Positions 15,707-24,738 of a stretch of DNA of 29,660 nucleotides are shown here, in pieces. The notes beneath the pieces are model-generated. The model saw only the letters and a list, made by a program, of their open reading frames with translations. It was not told the DNA's origin and did no database searches. Source of the DNA: an uncultured Bacilli bacterium. GTDB taxonomy: Bacteria; Bacillota_I; Bacilli_A; RF39; UBA660. The DNA is taken from NCBI GenBank assembly GCA_947522695.1, contig CANNTX010000011.1, positions 1 to 29,660 of the forward strand. The letters are read 5' to 3'. Each line of letters opens with the position of its first letter. Position 1 is the first letter of the stretch. A program made the position numbers and the translations under genes.

Positions 15707-16549
15707 TTATACTGCAACTGAAACTATAATATTAATAAATTGTTCTAGACATTTTAATGTTTCTTCGAACTCAACATCTCTAGCATAACTATATTTTCTT
15801 GAATAGCTAATCCATTTATCTTTTAGAACTTTACTTTCTTTAACAATATTCAAATTTGTTATTAGATCAGCATCAAATTCTCTTTTCTTAAAAGTCTTTT
15901 CGACAGCTCCTCTAAATTTTTCTTTATTTATTTTATCAAATTTAAACTTATATATTAAATAAATATCATAATAGTCTTTCATTCTACTACTTGTTTCAAG
16001 TTTACTCAGAATTGTTTCTATTTTTTCAGCAAGAACTGTTTCAAGATTATATGACCAAACCTTATAAACTTCATCTCCTATTAAAGATTCATATCTATAA
16101 TTATCTGGCCTTGGATATATTGGATCTCCTGTTGCTAAATCAATGTGAAATTTATCTTTAATGTTTTCTAGCATGAAATTAATTGTAATTCTTAATCCAC
16201 CATATTCATCTTCATCACGAATTGTTTCTGTTTTTTCAATTTTAAATTTTACATTATCCCCTACGTCAATATTGATAATTTCATTTATCATTTTAATAAT
16301 ATTTTCTTCAGTAAATTCTGCTTTTCTTATTGCAGTATCTATATCCATAGTGCTTCTATTATCTAATCCAAATAATTTACTTAAATAAAAACCACCTTTT
16401 AATATAAAATTATCTTTATATTTACTTTTTGATAAACGTTCAACAAATCTATCATACATATAGAATCTCATCACAGAATTAAAATCTACGTTTTTTTCTC
16501 TAGAAACATTCTTTAATTTATCTTTAACTGCTTGGACTGAATTACTCAT
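15707..16549 (-). CDS. abiEii: AbiEii nucleotidyltransferase toxin (type IV TA)
   Basis: 280 residues. The DNA-polymerase-beta-like nucleotidyltransferase motifs of AbiEii/AbiGii toxins are visible: KGG (51-53) followed by NRSTMDID (64-71, metal-binding Asp69 and Asp71), the third acidic position in FHIDLATGD (134-142), the AEK segment (174-176) and RMKDYYDIY (189-197). The family adds nucleotides to tRNA acceptor ends or related targets and gives abortive infection and toxicity. It starts 8 bp inside the end of the upstream abiEi gene (16542-16549), so translation is coupled; AGGTAG precedes its ATG. All motifs look intact. I expect function as the toxin of an antitoxin-first operon. Length (280) is within family range. 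Confidence 0.92.
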   Translation of the reverse strand: MSNSVQAVKDKLKNVSREKNVDFNSVMRFYMYDRFVERLSKSKYKDNFILKGGFYLSKLFGLDNRSTMDIDTAIRKAEFTEENIIKMINEIINIDVGDNVKFKIEKTETIRDEDEYGGLRITINFMLENIKDKFHIDLATGDPIYPRPDNYRYESLIGDEVYKVWSYNLETVLAEKIETILSKLETSSRMKDYYDIYLIYKFKFDKINKEKFRGAVEKTFKKREFDADLITNLNIVKESKVLKDKWISYSRKYSYARDVEFEETLKCLEQFINIIVSVAV

Positions 16550-17387
16550 AAAATCTACCTACCATTTCCATTACCTTTTTGTTTATTCCCATATTTTTTG
16601 AATATTCAGATAGTTTTGCCATATCTTTATCTCTACTTTGCATATATTGTTTAATTGTCTTTTTAACTTGCTCTGAATCCATTCTCCCTTTTGATCTTAT
16701 GATATCGCAAATACATCTTTCTTTATCGTAAGCTCTTACTTTATTTCCATTTGGAGTTTCTATTTCTACAATTCCAAGTTCGTATATATCATCTGAAACA
16801 TAGAATACATTACATTTTTCATTTACAGTATCTACATGATAACTTTGAGGTACAGTTACTGTATAATTATAAGGAAATTCCTCTGTCATACCATAAAAAT
16901 ATAGAGCATTCATATGTGAGAAAATAGCTTTTTTATATTTTTGTTGAAAGGAAAAATAACTATCTTCAAAAGCACTTGGCGAAAGATAAATACCTCTTGA
17001 AACTTTTTCAATATCATTATTATTTTCCATAATTGAGAGATATTGTCTACTTATATTTAATGGTTCTATCATTCTTGTAGAAATCATTCCATTATTGGTT
17101 TTCATTATTTGTTTTATAGTATCTGTAAGTATTTTTGCTTGTTCATTTGGAAATTTAATCGATAGTTCCTTAATTACATTAGACATAGTATTAATGTTTT
17201 TTAGTTCTTCTTGAATTGGTTTCATAGATTCATTAATTAAGTTGCTCATTTCTTTCATTGGTTTTGACAGTTGATCAAGTTGTTTCTTAATTTGATTCAT
17301 AGGTGCTTTTATTGAATTAATAGCGTTTACATAATTTTTAAGAACATTACTATCTATTTTATAATTAATTTTCTCCTCTTTTTTCAT
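16542..17387 (-). CDS. abiEi: AbiEi-type antitoxin/repressor with N-terminal coiled-coil extension
   Basis: 281 residues. The core, from about residue 85, starts with a winged helix (NGMISTRMIEPLNISRQYLSIMENNNDIEKVSRGIYL) that includes the family's G-x-Y/F turn. The AbiEi C-terminal domain follows (KKAIFSHMNALYFYGMTEEFPYNYTVTVP, then ERCICDIIRSKGRMD). Ahead of the core lie about 84 residues of charged, Met-containing heptad-like helix (KAPMNQIKKQLDQLSKPMKEM), which I read as a coiled coil and which classical AbiEi proteins lack. AbiEi proteins repress their own operon and neutralise AbiEii without binding it tightly (type IV). The gene begins with AAAGGGA ahead of the ATG, behind an operator-promoter with nested palindromes. 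Extension might add oligomerisation (inference). Confidence 0.88.
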   Translation of the reverse strand: MKKEEKINYKIDSNVLKNYVNAINSIKAPMNQIKKQLDQLSKPMKEMSNLINESMKPIQEELKNINTMSNVIKELSIKFPNEQAKILTDTIKQIMKTNNGMISTRMIEPLNISRQYLSIMENNNDIEKVSRGIYLSPSAFEDSYFSFQQKYKKAIFSHMNALYFYGMTEEFPYNYTVTVPQSYHVDTVNEKCNVFYVSDDIYELGIVEIETPNGNKVRAYDKERCICDIIRSKGRMDSEQVKKTIKQYMQSRDKDMAKLSEYSKNMGINKKVMEMVGRFYE

Positions 17388-17404
17388 AATAATCCCTTTT
17401 CTTC

Positions 17405-17454
17405 ATTTGACAATTACACTGAAAATATACCACTTTTCAGTTTGCTTGTCAAAT
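17405..17454. promoter_or_regulatory. AbiE operator: 50-bp two-part palindrome covering the promoter
   Basis: Two inverted repeats share one dyad axis between 17429 and 17430. The outer is ATTTGACAA (17405-17413) with TTGTCAAAT (17446-17454); the inner is ACTGAAAA (17418-17425) with TTTTCAGT (17434-17441). The linkers are TTAC and TTGC, and the centre TATACCAC. On the minus strand TTGACA (17452-17447) and TATATT (17429-17424) with a 17-bp spacer and a TG before the -10 form a strong promoter lying wholly inside it. AbiEi is known to bind inverted repeats in its own promoter; this fits as its target. Confidence 0.88.
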
Positions 17455-17649
17455 AATTAGTAGTTTCAGTTAGAATAAAATTATAGTTTAAAAGTTTTTT
17501 ACAAATGACTGGTGACGTACCTAAAGCAAATTCACATGAAAGAATAATGGAATTAGTAGATCAAGAAGTATAAAAAATAGAACTTATAAGATTTCTTTTT
17601 TATTTAATGCCTAATTTATGTAAAATCGGCTAGCTATCTTTAAATACAC
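17455..17649. other. Spacer with a possible gene fragment
   Basis: Mostly non-coding. A 22-codon frame at 17505-17573 (MTGDVPKANSHERIMELVDQ...) looks protein-like in composition but has no ribosome site. Frames after it are closed by stops, so it may be the tail of a lost gene. I cannot assign it. Confidence 0.35.
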
Positions 17650-17678
17650 TTGCAAATAAAATTATTAATATTTAAAAT
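17650..17678 (+). promoter_or_regulatory. Promoter of the Thr-linker membrane protein
   Basis: TTGCAA (17650-17655), 17-bp spacer, TAAAAT (17673-17678), followed by the AGAGGAG ribosome site. Confidence 0.6.
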
Positions 17679-17699
17679 TTAAATAGAGGAGTGTATGAG

Positions 17700-18440
17700 A
17701 TGAATGATAAAAAACACAAAATTATTCTAGCTTTATTAGTGTTATTTTTATTAATATTAATTGGATTATTAATTTATACAACAAAGAAAAATAATAATTC
17801 AAACAATACAACAACTAGCACTACAACAACCACAACCGCAAAAAAACTTGCTACGAACTTTAATATGTTTCCACTAAACGATGATAGTGATATTATACAT
17901 TTAAGTGTAGGTGATTTGTATGAAGCAGATGTTGATACAGAAACCAACTTTAAAAATATAAACTTAAAAAAAGGAGATTTAAATTATTCTGCTAGTTGCA
18001 AAGAATATAGTGAAATAAATGGCTGCACACAGGTAGAATTCAATATTAATAACACATTAATAACTGTTCCAGAAGAAACAACCGATGGTGGTTTATATTT
18101 AATGGTTAAAAACAATAATATAGTCTTAGTACGTTTTGCAGGTACATGTGCATACATAGAAATTTATAGAAATTCAAAGTTAGCCTATACTGTTGACCAC
18201 ATTAGCACATATAATGACACATTACTAAATTATTTAAAAAGTAAAAAAGAAAACGTTTATGAGGATGATACTATAAAATATACTAGCAATAAATTATATT
18301 ATTTAGTTGATACAATTGATGGTTATACCATTTTAAAAACTATTGATTTAAACAAAGAAACAATTAAAGAAGAAGAAGTTGCAAAAGTAAAGGATAACCA
18401 AAAAATCAATCTAAATTGTTATAATAATTCTAGTCGCTAA
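17700..18440 (+). CDS. Single-pass membrane protein with Thr-rich linker, unknown function
   Basis: 246 residues from the ATG at 17700, chosen because AGAGGAG ends 8 nt upstream; a GTG at 17691 overlaps that site. A basic head (MNDKKHK) precedes one hydrophobic helix (IILALLVLFLLILIGLLIY, about 7-26). A Ser/Thr/Asn linker with long Thr runs follows (about 29-50), then an outward-facing domain of about 195 residues. That domain has beta-rich alternation and four Cys (SCKEYSEINGC, GTCAY and NLNCYNN), which may be disulfide bonded. Such Thr-linkers tether extracellular domains through the wall. I do not recognise the family. It lies 70 bp upstream of secG with no clear terminator between, so partial co-transcription is possible. 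Confidence 0.75.
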   Translation: MNDKKHKIILALLVLFLLILIGLLIYTTKKNNNSNNTTTSTTTTTTAKKLATNFNMFPLNDDSDIIHLSVGDLYEADVDTETNFKNINLKKGDLNYSASCKEYSEINGCTQVEFNINNTLITVPEETTDGGLYLMVKNNNIVLVRFAGTCAYIEIYRNSKLAYTVDHISTYNDTLLNYLKSKKENVYEDDTIKYTSNKLYYLVDTIDGYTILKTIDLNKETIKEEEVAKVKDNQKINLNCYNNSSR

Positions 18441-18510
18441 GCATAAACCAAATATTCACTTGAAAAACCCCCATATTTATGGTAAATTATTAACTGACAA
18501 GGAGAAATAT

Positions 18511-18726
18511 ATGGAAACAGCGTTATTAATTATATCAATATTACTTATCGCAATTGTCTTATTACAAAGTAATAAAGCAACAGATGCTAGTCAAATAATT
18601 ACAGGTGGAAATAGTGAATTATTTTCTAATCAAAAAGAAAGAGGAGCCGAACTTCTAATTAGTCGTATCACATTCGTACTAGGAATGGCCTTCTTTGTAC
18701 TATCATTTGTAATATACATGATATAA
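18511..18726 (+). CDS. secG: Preprotein translocase subunit SecG
   Basis: 71 residues with two transmembrane helices (ALLIISILLIAIVLLQS at the N-terminus; TFVLGMAFFVLSFVIYMI at the C-terminus). Between them lies the cytoplasmic loop DASQIITGGNSELFSNQKERGAE, whose G-G-x-x-E-L-F segment is the SecG hallmark. SecG is the accessory subunit of the SecYEG channel. ATG at 18511 has AAGGAG 6-7 nt upstream; earlier in-frame codons back to 18460 lack a ribosome site. The order secG-rnr-smpB is conserved across Bacilli. Confidence 0.93.
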   Translation: METALLIISILLIAIVLLQSNKATDASQIITGGNSELFSNQKERGAELLISRITFVLGMAFFVLSFVIYMI

Positions 18727-18731
18727 TTATT

Positions 18732-18762
18732 AAGGGTATCTATTTGACAGGTACTCTTTTAT
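18732..18762 (+). terminator. Weak terminator/attenuator between secG and rnr
   Basis: AAGGGTATC (18732-18740) pairs with GGTACTCTT (18750-18758) with two G-T wobbles and a 9-nt loop, then TTATT. Modest stability suggests partial termination. Confidence 0.55.
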
Positions 18763-18812
18763 TATTACTAAAATTATGATATATTTATAAAGAATAAATA
18801 GGAGAAACAATT

Positions 18813-20939
18813 ATGAAAGAAGAAATAATTAAAAAATTAAAAAATAAATATGATGCTTTAAGTTTATTAGAAATTAATGATCTTTTAGGTTTAGAAAGTC
18901 CTGAAGAATTAAAAGAATTAGAGCTTGCCCTAGAAGAATTAGTTAAAGAATACGTTATTTATAAAACTAAAAAAGATAAATATATTTTATATGATAATAA
19001 TCCCGGAGTTAAAGCTGGTAAAATAAGTATTAATAAAATGGGAAATGGTTTTCTTCTATTAGAAGGCGATGATTTATACATTAATTACCATAATTTAAAT
19101 AACGCTGTTGATGGAGATACCGTCTTAGTTGAAGTTATACTTTATAATGGTAAAAAAGAAGGAAAAGTAATCCGCGTCTTAGAACGTGATACTAAAAATA
19201 TTATTGGAACAATTATTTTCAAAAAAAATAAACCTTTCTTAGAACTAGATGAAAAAAAGAAAAAATTAACTGTTGAAATAGATCCTAATACTTTATCAGG
19301 ATGTGTTGAAGGAACTAAAGTTGTTGTTAATTTAGTAAAAGAAACTAAAAAAAATTATTACATTGGTAAAATAGTTAAAGTACTAGGTCATAAAGATGAT
19401 CCAGGAGTCGATATCGCATCTATTGCTTATAAATATAAAATATATGAAGAATTTTCTAAAGAAGCCATGGATATGGCTAATAACTTGCCAACTGAAGTAG
19501 AACCAAAGGATTTAGTAGGTCGTAAAGATTTAACTAATGAAATGATTTTTACAATTGATGGTGATGATACTAAAGATATTGATGATGCCATAAGTTTCAG
19601 TAAACATGATGGAATTTACACATTAGGAGTTCATATTGCTGATGTATCATACTATGTAACTAAAGATAGTCCTTTAGATAAAGATGCCTTTACAAGAGGA
19701 ACAAGTTCATATTTAGCGTACTCAGTTATACCAATGCTACCTCACGTATTATCAAACGGGATATGTTCATTAAATGAAGGAGTAGTACGTCTTACTCAGT
19801 CTTGTGTAATGGATATTGATTCTAATGGTAACATTATTAAATATGATATATTCCCATCATATATTAAATCGAGTAAAAAAATGACTTATAAAAAAGTTAA
19901 TGATATTTTAATGCGAGATATAGTAGATCCAGAATATGTTAAATTTGCTGATACCTTAAAAGGAATGAACGAACTAGCCCATATTCTAAGAAAACATAAA
20001 GAAAAAAGAGGCTACATCGACTTTGATTTAGATGAGCCTAAAATAATATGCGATAAAAATGGAAAGTGCATTGATGTTGTGGTTTATGATCGTGAAGATG
20101 GTGAAAAATTAATCGAAGACTTCATGATTGCTGCTAACGAAACAGTTGCAACTCATATTTATAATATGGATTTACCATTTATCTATCGTGTCCATGGCGA
20201 ACCTAAAAAAGAAAAAATTGATTCATTCATTCATCTAGTTAGTTCTATGGGATACAAATTAGTTGGTAAATTTAATGATATTAAACCCATAACTATGCAA
20301 AAAATATTAAATCAATTAAAAGATGTTCCTGAAATAGATACTTTATCTAATATTTTATTAAGAAGCATGCAAAAAGCTGTTTACCAAAAAGATAATATTG
20401 GACACTTTGGCCTAGGAAGTACGTGTTATACCCACTTTACTAGTCCAATAAGAAGATATCCTGATTTAATGGTTCATCGTTTATTAAGAGAATACTTATA
20501 TAATGGTAATATCAACAATCAAGTTATCAACTACTGGGAATCAAATTTAGATTATATAGCAAATAATTGTAGTTTACGTGAACAAGCAGCTGTTGAAGCA
20601 GAACGTGAAGTTGATGACATGAAAGAAGCCGAATACATGGAAAGTCATATTGGTAAAATATTTGAAGGCCAAATTAGTGGTGTAACAAGCTTTGGTATGT
20701 TTGTAGAGCTTCCAAATATGATTGAAGGATTAGTTCATACTAACACCTTAGAAGGAGATTATTTTAACTATATTCCTGAATTATTTGCCCTAGTTGGTCA
20801 AAATACTAAAAAAACCTATAGACTTGGCGATAAAGTTAGAGTAAAATGTATTGCAGCAAGCAAAGAAGCAAAAACAATTGACTTCATACTACTGGATGGT
20901 GACAAAAAGAAAAATGAAAAACAAAAAAGCGTACTTTGA
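18813..20939 (+). CDS. rnr: Ribonuclease R
   Basis: 708 residues. An N-terminal winged-helix/OB region (IKKLKNKYDALSLLEINDLLG, then VKAGKISINKMGNGFLLLEG) precedes the RNB catalytic domain with the metal-binding acidic cluster IDGDDTKDIDDAISF (from about residue 247) and the downstream GHFGLG...YTHFTSPIRRYPDLMVHR segment (about 529-555). A C-terminal S1 domain (GKIFEGQISGVTSFGMFVELPNMIEGLVH, about 612-640) completes it. RNase R is a processive 3'-5' exoribonuclease that degrades structured RNA, rRNA and, with SmpB-tmRNA, non-stop mRNA. Its last 26 bp overlap smpB, consistent with that partnership. AGGAGA precedes the ATG. TGA is the stop, which confirms standard code. Confidence 0.96.
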   Translation: MKEEIIKKLKNKYDALSLLEINDLLGLESPEELKELELALEELVKEYVIYKTKKDKYILYDNNPGVKAGKISINKMGNGFLLLEGDDLYINYHNLNNAVDGDTVLVEVILYNGKKEGKVIRVLERDTKNIIGTIIFKKNKPFLELDEKKKKLTVEIDPNTLSGCVEGTKVVVNLVKETKKNYYIGKIVKVLGHKDDPGVDIASIAYKYKIYEEFSKEAMDMANNLPTEVEPKDLVGRKDLTNEMIFTIDGDDTKDIDDAISFSKHDGIYTLGVHIADVSYYVTKDSPLDKDAFTRGTSSYLAYSVIPMLPHVLSNGICSLNEGVVRLTQSCVMDIDSNGNIIKYDIFPSYIKSSKKMTYKKVNDILMRDIVDPEYVKFADTLKGMNELAHILRKHKEKRGYIDFDLDEPKIICDKNGKCIDVVVYDREDGEKLIEDFMIAANETVATHIYNMDLPFIYRVHGEPKKEKIDSFIHLVSSMGYKLVGKFNDIKPITMQKILNQLKDVPEIDTLSNILLRSMQKAVYQKDNIGHFGLGSTCYTHFTSPIRRYPDLMVHRLLREYLYNGNINNQVINYWESNLDYIANNCSLREQAAVEAEREVDDMKEAEYMESHIGKIFEGQISGVTSFGMFVELPNMIEGLVHTNTLEGDYFNYIPELFALVGQNTKKTYRLGDKVRVKCIAASKEAKTIDFILLDGDKKKNEKQKSVL

Positions 20940-21342
20940 TTATTATATTGAAAAAGAAATAGAAGCAGGTATCGTATTAACTGGTACGGAAATAAAATCA
21001 GTTCGTAATGGCTCTGCTAACTTAAAAGATTCATATGCCAAAATTAAAAAAGATGAAATCTATATTATCAACATGTTCATAGCTAAATACGATAATGGTT
21101 CATACAATAATCAAGATGAAAGAAGAACTAGAAAACTTCTTTTACATAAAAAAGAAATTAAAAGATTAGAAGAATATTCTAATAAAGAAGGTTATACCTT
21201 AGTACCTTTAGAACTATACTTTAAAAATAATAAAGCCAAAATTAAATTAGGAGTTGCTAAAGGTAAACATAACTATGATAAAAGACAAGCAATTAAAGAA
21301 AGAGAATTATTAAGAGAAACTAAAAACATTAATAATTATTAA
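20914..21342 (+). CDS. smpB: SsrA-binding protein SmpB
   Basis: 142 residues. Family landmarks are in order: KNKKAYFDYYIEKEIEAGIVLTGTEIKSVR (residues 2-31), GSANLKDSYAKI, then the second OB-fold segment EGYTLVPLELYFKNNKAKIKLGVAKGKHNYDKR and the basic C-terminal tail that enters the ribosomal decoding centre. SmpB binds tmRNA and delivers it to stalled ribosomes. The start at 20914 lies inside the rnr coding region (26-bp overlap); the next upstream in-frame ATG (20896) has no ribosome site, and a GGATGGTGA stretch near 20894 may serve here. Translational coupling to rnr is likely. Confidence 0.95.
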   Translation: MKNKKAYFDYYIEKEIEAGIVLTGTEIKSVRNGSANLKDSYAKIKKDEIYIINMFIAKYDNGSYNNQDERRTRKLLLHKKEIKRLEEYSNKEGYTLVPLELYFKNNKAKIKLGVAKGKHNYDKRQAIKERELLRETKNINNY

Positions 21343-21365
21343 CTAAAATTAGCTAAAAATAGTAA

Positions 21366-21394
21366 TTGACAAACAATAAAATAAAAATTATAAT
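21366..21394 (+). promoter_or_regulatory. Promoter of the ileS T-box transcript
   Basis: Perfect consensus TTGACA (21366-21371), 17-bp spacer, TATAAT (21389-21394). Confidence 0.88.
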
Positions 21395-21400
21395 GTAACT

Positions 21401-21616
21401 TATAAAGCAATTGATGAAGACGATAAATAATTATTTTTTAAAGAGAAATTGTATTTTGGTGTGAGCAATGAAAAAATAATATTTATAGATCACTTCTGAT
21501 GCGATTTAGGGATAAGCTAAATACGTTAACTGCGTTAAAGTTTAAAGTGTATGAATACGTTCATAAAATAGGATGGTACCACGGATAGATTCGTTCCTAT
21601 ATTATGGACGTTTTTT
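21401..21616 (+). promoter_or_regulatory. T-box riboswitch upstream of ileS
   Basis: The leader carries the T-box core GGATGGTACCACGG (21571-21584), a variant of the usual GGGTGGTACCGCG. Its 3' side overlaps a terminator: CGTTC with GGACG (21592-21610) followed by six T (21611-21616). Stem I begins with TGATGAAGACGATAA, a match to the conserved T-box start. ATC at 21489-21491 in ATAGATCACTT is the probable Ile specifier codon. Uncharged tRNA-Ile would pair with the T-box and stabilise the antiterminator, raising ileS transcription. Specifier position is inferred from layout. Confidence 0.9.
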
Positions 21617-21636
21617 ATTTTGGAGGGAGATTTAAA

Positions 21637-24600
21637 ATGAAAAACTTTAAAGAATTAGACAAAAGAAAAGTTGAAGAAGTAGAAGAAAGTATCTTACAAG
21701 ATTGGAAAAAAGAAGATATTTTAAATGAAACAATTGAAAATCGTAAAAATGGTAAAACATGGGTATTCTATGATGGACCTATTTATGCTAATGCTAAACC
21801 AGGAATTCACCATGTCCTTGCTAAAACTATCAAAGATTCATTTTGTAAATATCATACAATGAAAGGTGAAAGAGTATTAAGAAAAATTGGTCTTGATACT
21901 CATGGACTTCCAATTGAAGTAAATGTTGAAAAGAAATTAGGTTTTAAAACTAAAGCCGATATTGAAGCATTTGGTGTTGAAAACTTCTGCCGTGAATGTA
22001 ATAAAGCAACTGCTTTAAATATTGATGAAATAAATGCCGTTACAGATAAAATGGGACAATTTATTGATTGTAAGCACCCATATGTAACATGTTCAAATGA
22101 ATACATTGAATCTGAATGGTGGATAATTAAAGAAATGGATAAAAAAGGATTATTATATCATGGAAATAAAGTTTTATGGTATTGTCCTAGATGTGGAACA
22201 GAATTATCTCAAAATGAAGTATCACAAGGCTATGAAGAAACAAGTGTAAACACAGTAATTGTCCCTTTAAAAAGAGTTGATACCGATGAATATTTCCTAG
22301 CATGGACAACAACGCCATGGACTTTACTAGCAAACGTTGCAATCTGTGTTAATCCAAATTTAACATATGTAAAAGTTTTATCTCAAGGATATAAATTTAT
22401 TCTAGCTGAATCACTAGCAAATAAGGTATTAGGTGATGATTATGAAGTTTTAGAAACATATAAAGGTTCCGATTTAGTAGGCATCAAATATGAACAATTA
22501 ATGCCATTCGTTAAAGTAGAAGGCAAATGTCATGAAGTAATTGCTGATGATTATGTAACAGCTGAAGATGGTACTGGTGTTGTTCATATAGCGCCAGCCT
22601 ATGGTGAAGATGATAACCGTGTTTGTCGTGAAAATGGTATTGGTTTTGTAAATCCGGTTGGTTTAGACGGATGTTATACTACTGGTCCTTGGAAAGGAAC
22701 ACTAGTAACTGATCCAAATCTAGAAATTGAAATAATTAAATGGTTAAAAGAAAATGATAAATTATTTAAAAAGATTAAAATAACTCATGACTATCCTCAT
22801 TGTTGGAGATGTCATTCACCACTTATTTGTTATCCAAAACCTGCTTGGTATATTAAAACAACAGCTTATAAAGATAAAATTATTGAAGAAAATAAAAAGA
22901 TTAATTGGTATCCTGACTATGTTGGAACAAAACGTTTTGCAAACTGGCTTGAAAATATGATTGACTGGGGAATTTCAAGAAATAGATATTGGGGTTGTCC
23001 ACTTCCAGTATGGACTTGTTCTTGTGGTCATAAACACGTTATTGGCTCATTAGATGAACTACAAAGCTTAGTAATAGAAGATGTAGATGTAAGAAAAATC
23101 GAATTACATCGTCCTTACGTTGATGATTTACATATTAAATGTCCTGAGTGTGGTAAAACAATGGAAAGAGTTAAAGATGTATTAGACGTTTGGTTTGATT
23201 CAGGATCTATGCCATATGCGCAGTTCCACTATCCATTTGAAAACAAAGAATTATTTGAAAATCAATTTCCAGCAGATTTTATCGCTGAAGGACTTGACCA
23301 AACTCGTGGATGGTTCTATGTATTACTTGTAATCTCAACAATTATTTCTGGTAAATCAAGCTTTAAAAATGTAGTTGTAAACGATATGGTACTTGATGGA
23401 TTTGGTAAAAAAATGAGTAAATCAACCGGAAACGTAGTTGATCCAATTAAAGAACTTTCTGAATATGGAGCTGATATTGTAAGATGGTATATGTTATCTG
23501 CATCACCAGTATGGACTCCTTTAAAATATGATTCAAAAGGTTGTAAAGAAGTACATTCTAAATTCTTTAATCCATTTAAAAACACTTATACATTCTTCCA
23601 AACATATGCAAATATTGACGGAATTGATACTGATACATGCTTTGTTGATTATAAAGATCGTGAAGAAATAGATAAATGGCTATTATCAAAATATAATAAA
23701 CTAGTTAAAAACGTTACAGATGCATATGAAGCTTATGATTTAAATCAAGTAGTTAAACAAGTTACCTCATTTGTATCAGATGATTTATCAAATTGGTATA
23801 TAAGAAGAAATAGAAATAGATTCTGGAGTAGTGAATTAGATAACTCTAAAAAAGCTGTATACATTACCACTTACGAAGTACTAACTGGTTTATGTAAATT
23901 ATGTGCTCCAATTATTCCTTATGTAACTGAAGAAATATATAGAAACCTAACAGGCGAAAAATCTGTTCATTTAAGTGATTTCCCTAAATACGATGAATCA
24001 TTAATTAATGAAGAAATAGAAGTTAAAATGGATTTAGTTAGAGACCTAATCTCAACCGGAAGATTCGTTCGTGAAGAAACAAAAATAAAAGTACGTCAAC
24101 CAATAAGCGAAGCCTTAATTGATGGAAAGTACGAAAATATATTAGGAGATTTAGTAAGTTTAATTAATGAAGAACTAAATGTTAAAAAAGTCACATTTGT
24201 TGATGACCTATCTAAATATATGAATTTTACAATTAAACCTAACTTTAAAGTATGTGGCTCAATGTTTGGCCCAAAAATGGGATTATATAGTGAAGCATTA
24301 AAAAATCTAAGTATTGAAGATGAAGAAGCCTTACTTAAAGAAGAGACTATCACAATAGATTTTGATGGCGAAAGACTTGATATAACTCCTGACATGGTAG
24401 ATGTAAGAATAGAAGCCAAAGAAGGATTTAATGTCGGTATGGAAAATAATAAATTTATTATCTTAAATACTGAATTAACTCGTGAACTTTTACTTGAAGG
24501 ACTTGCTCGTGAATTTGTATCTAAAGTACAAAATCTAAGAAAAACAAGTGGTTTAAATATTGAAGATAGAATTAAACTTTACTATCATGGAGATAATGAA

Positions 24601-24738
24601 GTTAATGATGCCTTAACAATGTTTAAAGATTATGTTAAAGAAGAAACATTAGCAACAACCTATGAAGAAAAAGAAGTAGGCGAGGCAATCGAAATTAATG
24701 GACATAACGTAACTATTTTAATAGAAAAGAGTGAATAA
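21637..24738 (+). CDS. ileS: Isoleucyl-tRNA synthetase
   Basis: 1033 residues, the size of the eukaryote-like (type 2) IleS rather than the ~930-residue classical bacterial form. The HIGH-region motif reads GIHHVLA (56-62), a variant common in this clade. The Rossmann halves are split by the CP1 editing domain, with FLAWTTTPWTLLANVAI (the T-rich editing motif) and GTGVVHIAPAYGEDD. KMSKSTGN begins at residue 592. A helical anticodon-binding domain follows (NWYIRRNRNRFWSSE), then a C-terminal DUF5915-like domain. The protein joins Ile to tRNA-Ile in the cytoplasm. Type 2 forms are often linked to mupirocin tolerance, which cannot be tested here. The ATG at 21637 follows GGAGGGAG. Expression is controlled by the T-box. 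Confidence 0.97.
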   Translation: MKNFKELDKRKVEEVEESILQDWKKEDILNETIENRKNGKTWVFYDGPIYANAKPGIHHVLAKTIKDSFCKYHTMKGERVLRKIGLDTHGLPIEVNVEKKLGFKTKADIEAFGVENFCRECNKATALNIDEINAVTDKMGQFIDCKHPYVTCSNEYIESEWWIIKEMDKKGLLYHGNKVLWYCPRCGTELSQNEVSQGYEETSVNTVIVPLKRVDTDEYFLAWTTTPWTLLANVAICVNPNLTYVKVLSQGYKFILAESLANKVLGDDYEVLETYKGSDLVGIKYEQLMPFVKVEGKCHEVIADDYVTAEDGTGVVHIAPAYGEDDNRVCRENGIGFVNPVGLDGCYTTGPWKGTLVTDPNLEIEIIKWLKENDKLFKKIKITHDYPHCWRCHSPLICYPKPAWYIKTTAYKDKIIEENKKINWYPDYVGTKRFANWLENMIDWGISRNRYWGCPLPVWTCSCGHKHVIGSLDELQSLVIEDVDVRKIELHRPYVDDLHIKCPECGKTMERVKDVLDVWFDSGSMPYAQFHYPFENKELFENQFPADFIAEGLDQTRGWFYVLLVISTIISGKSSFKNVVVNDMVLDGFGKKMSKSTGNVVDPIKELSEYGADIVRWYMLSASPVWTPLKYDSKGCKEVHSKFFNPFKNTYTFFQTYANIDGIDTDTCFVDYKDREEIDKWLLSKYNKLVKNVTDAYEAYDLNQVVKQVTSFVSDDLSNWYIRRNRNRFWSSELDNSKKAVYITTYEVLTGLCKLCAPIIPYVTEEIYRNLTGEKSVHLSDFPKYDESLINEEIEVKMDLVRDLISTGRFVREETKIKVRQPISEALIDGKYENILGDLVSLINEELNVKKVTFVDDLSKYMNFTIKPNFKVCGSMFGPKMGLYSEALKNLSIEDEEALLKEETITIDFDGERLDITPDMVDVRIEAKEGFNVGMENNKFIILNTELTRELLLEGLAREFVSKVQNLRKTSGLNIEDRIKLYYHGDNEVNDALTMFKDYVKEETLATTYEEKEVGEAIEINGHNVTILIEKSE

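Noticed and set aside
17505..17573. Small gene of 22 codons
   Set aside because: No ribosome site and nothing recognisable; kept only as a possible fragment.
18460..18510. N-terminal extension of SecG
   Set aside because: Hydrophilic 17 residues with no ribosome site; AAGGAG sits just before the ATG at 18511 and gives the normal SecG length.
21604..21636. Earlier start for ileS
   Set aside because: The upstream in-frame ATG lies in the T-box terminator; GGAGGGAG precedes the ATG at 21637.
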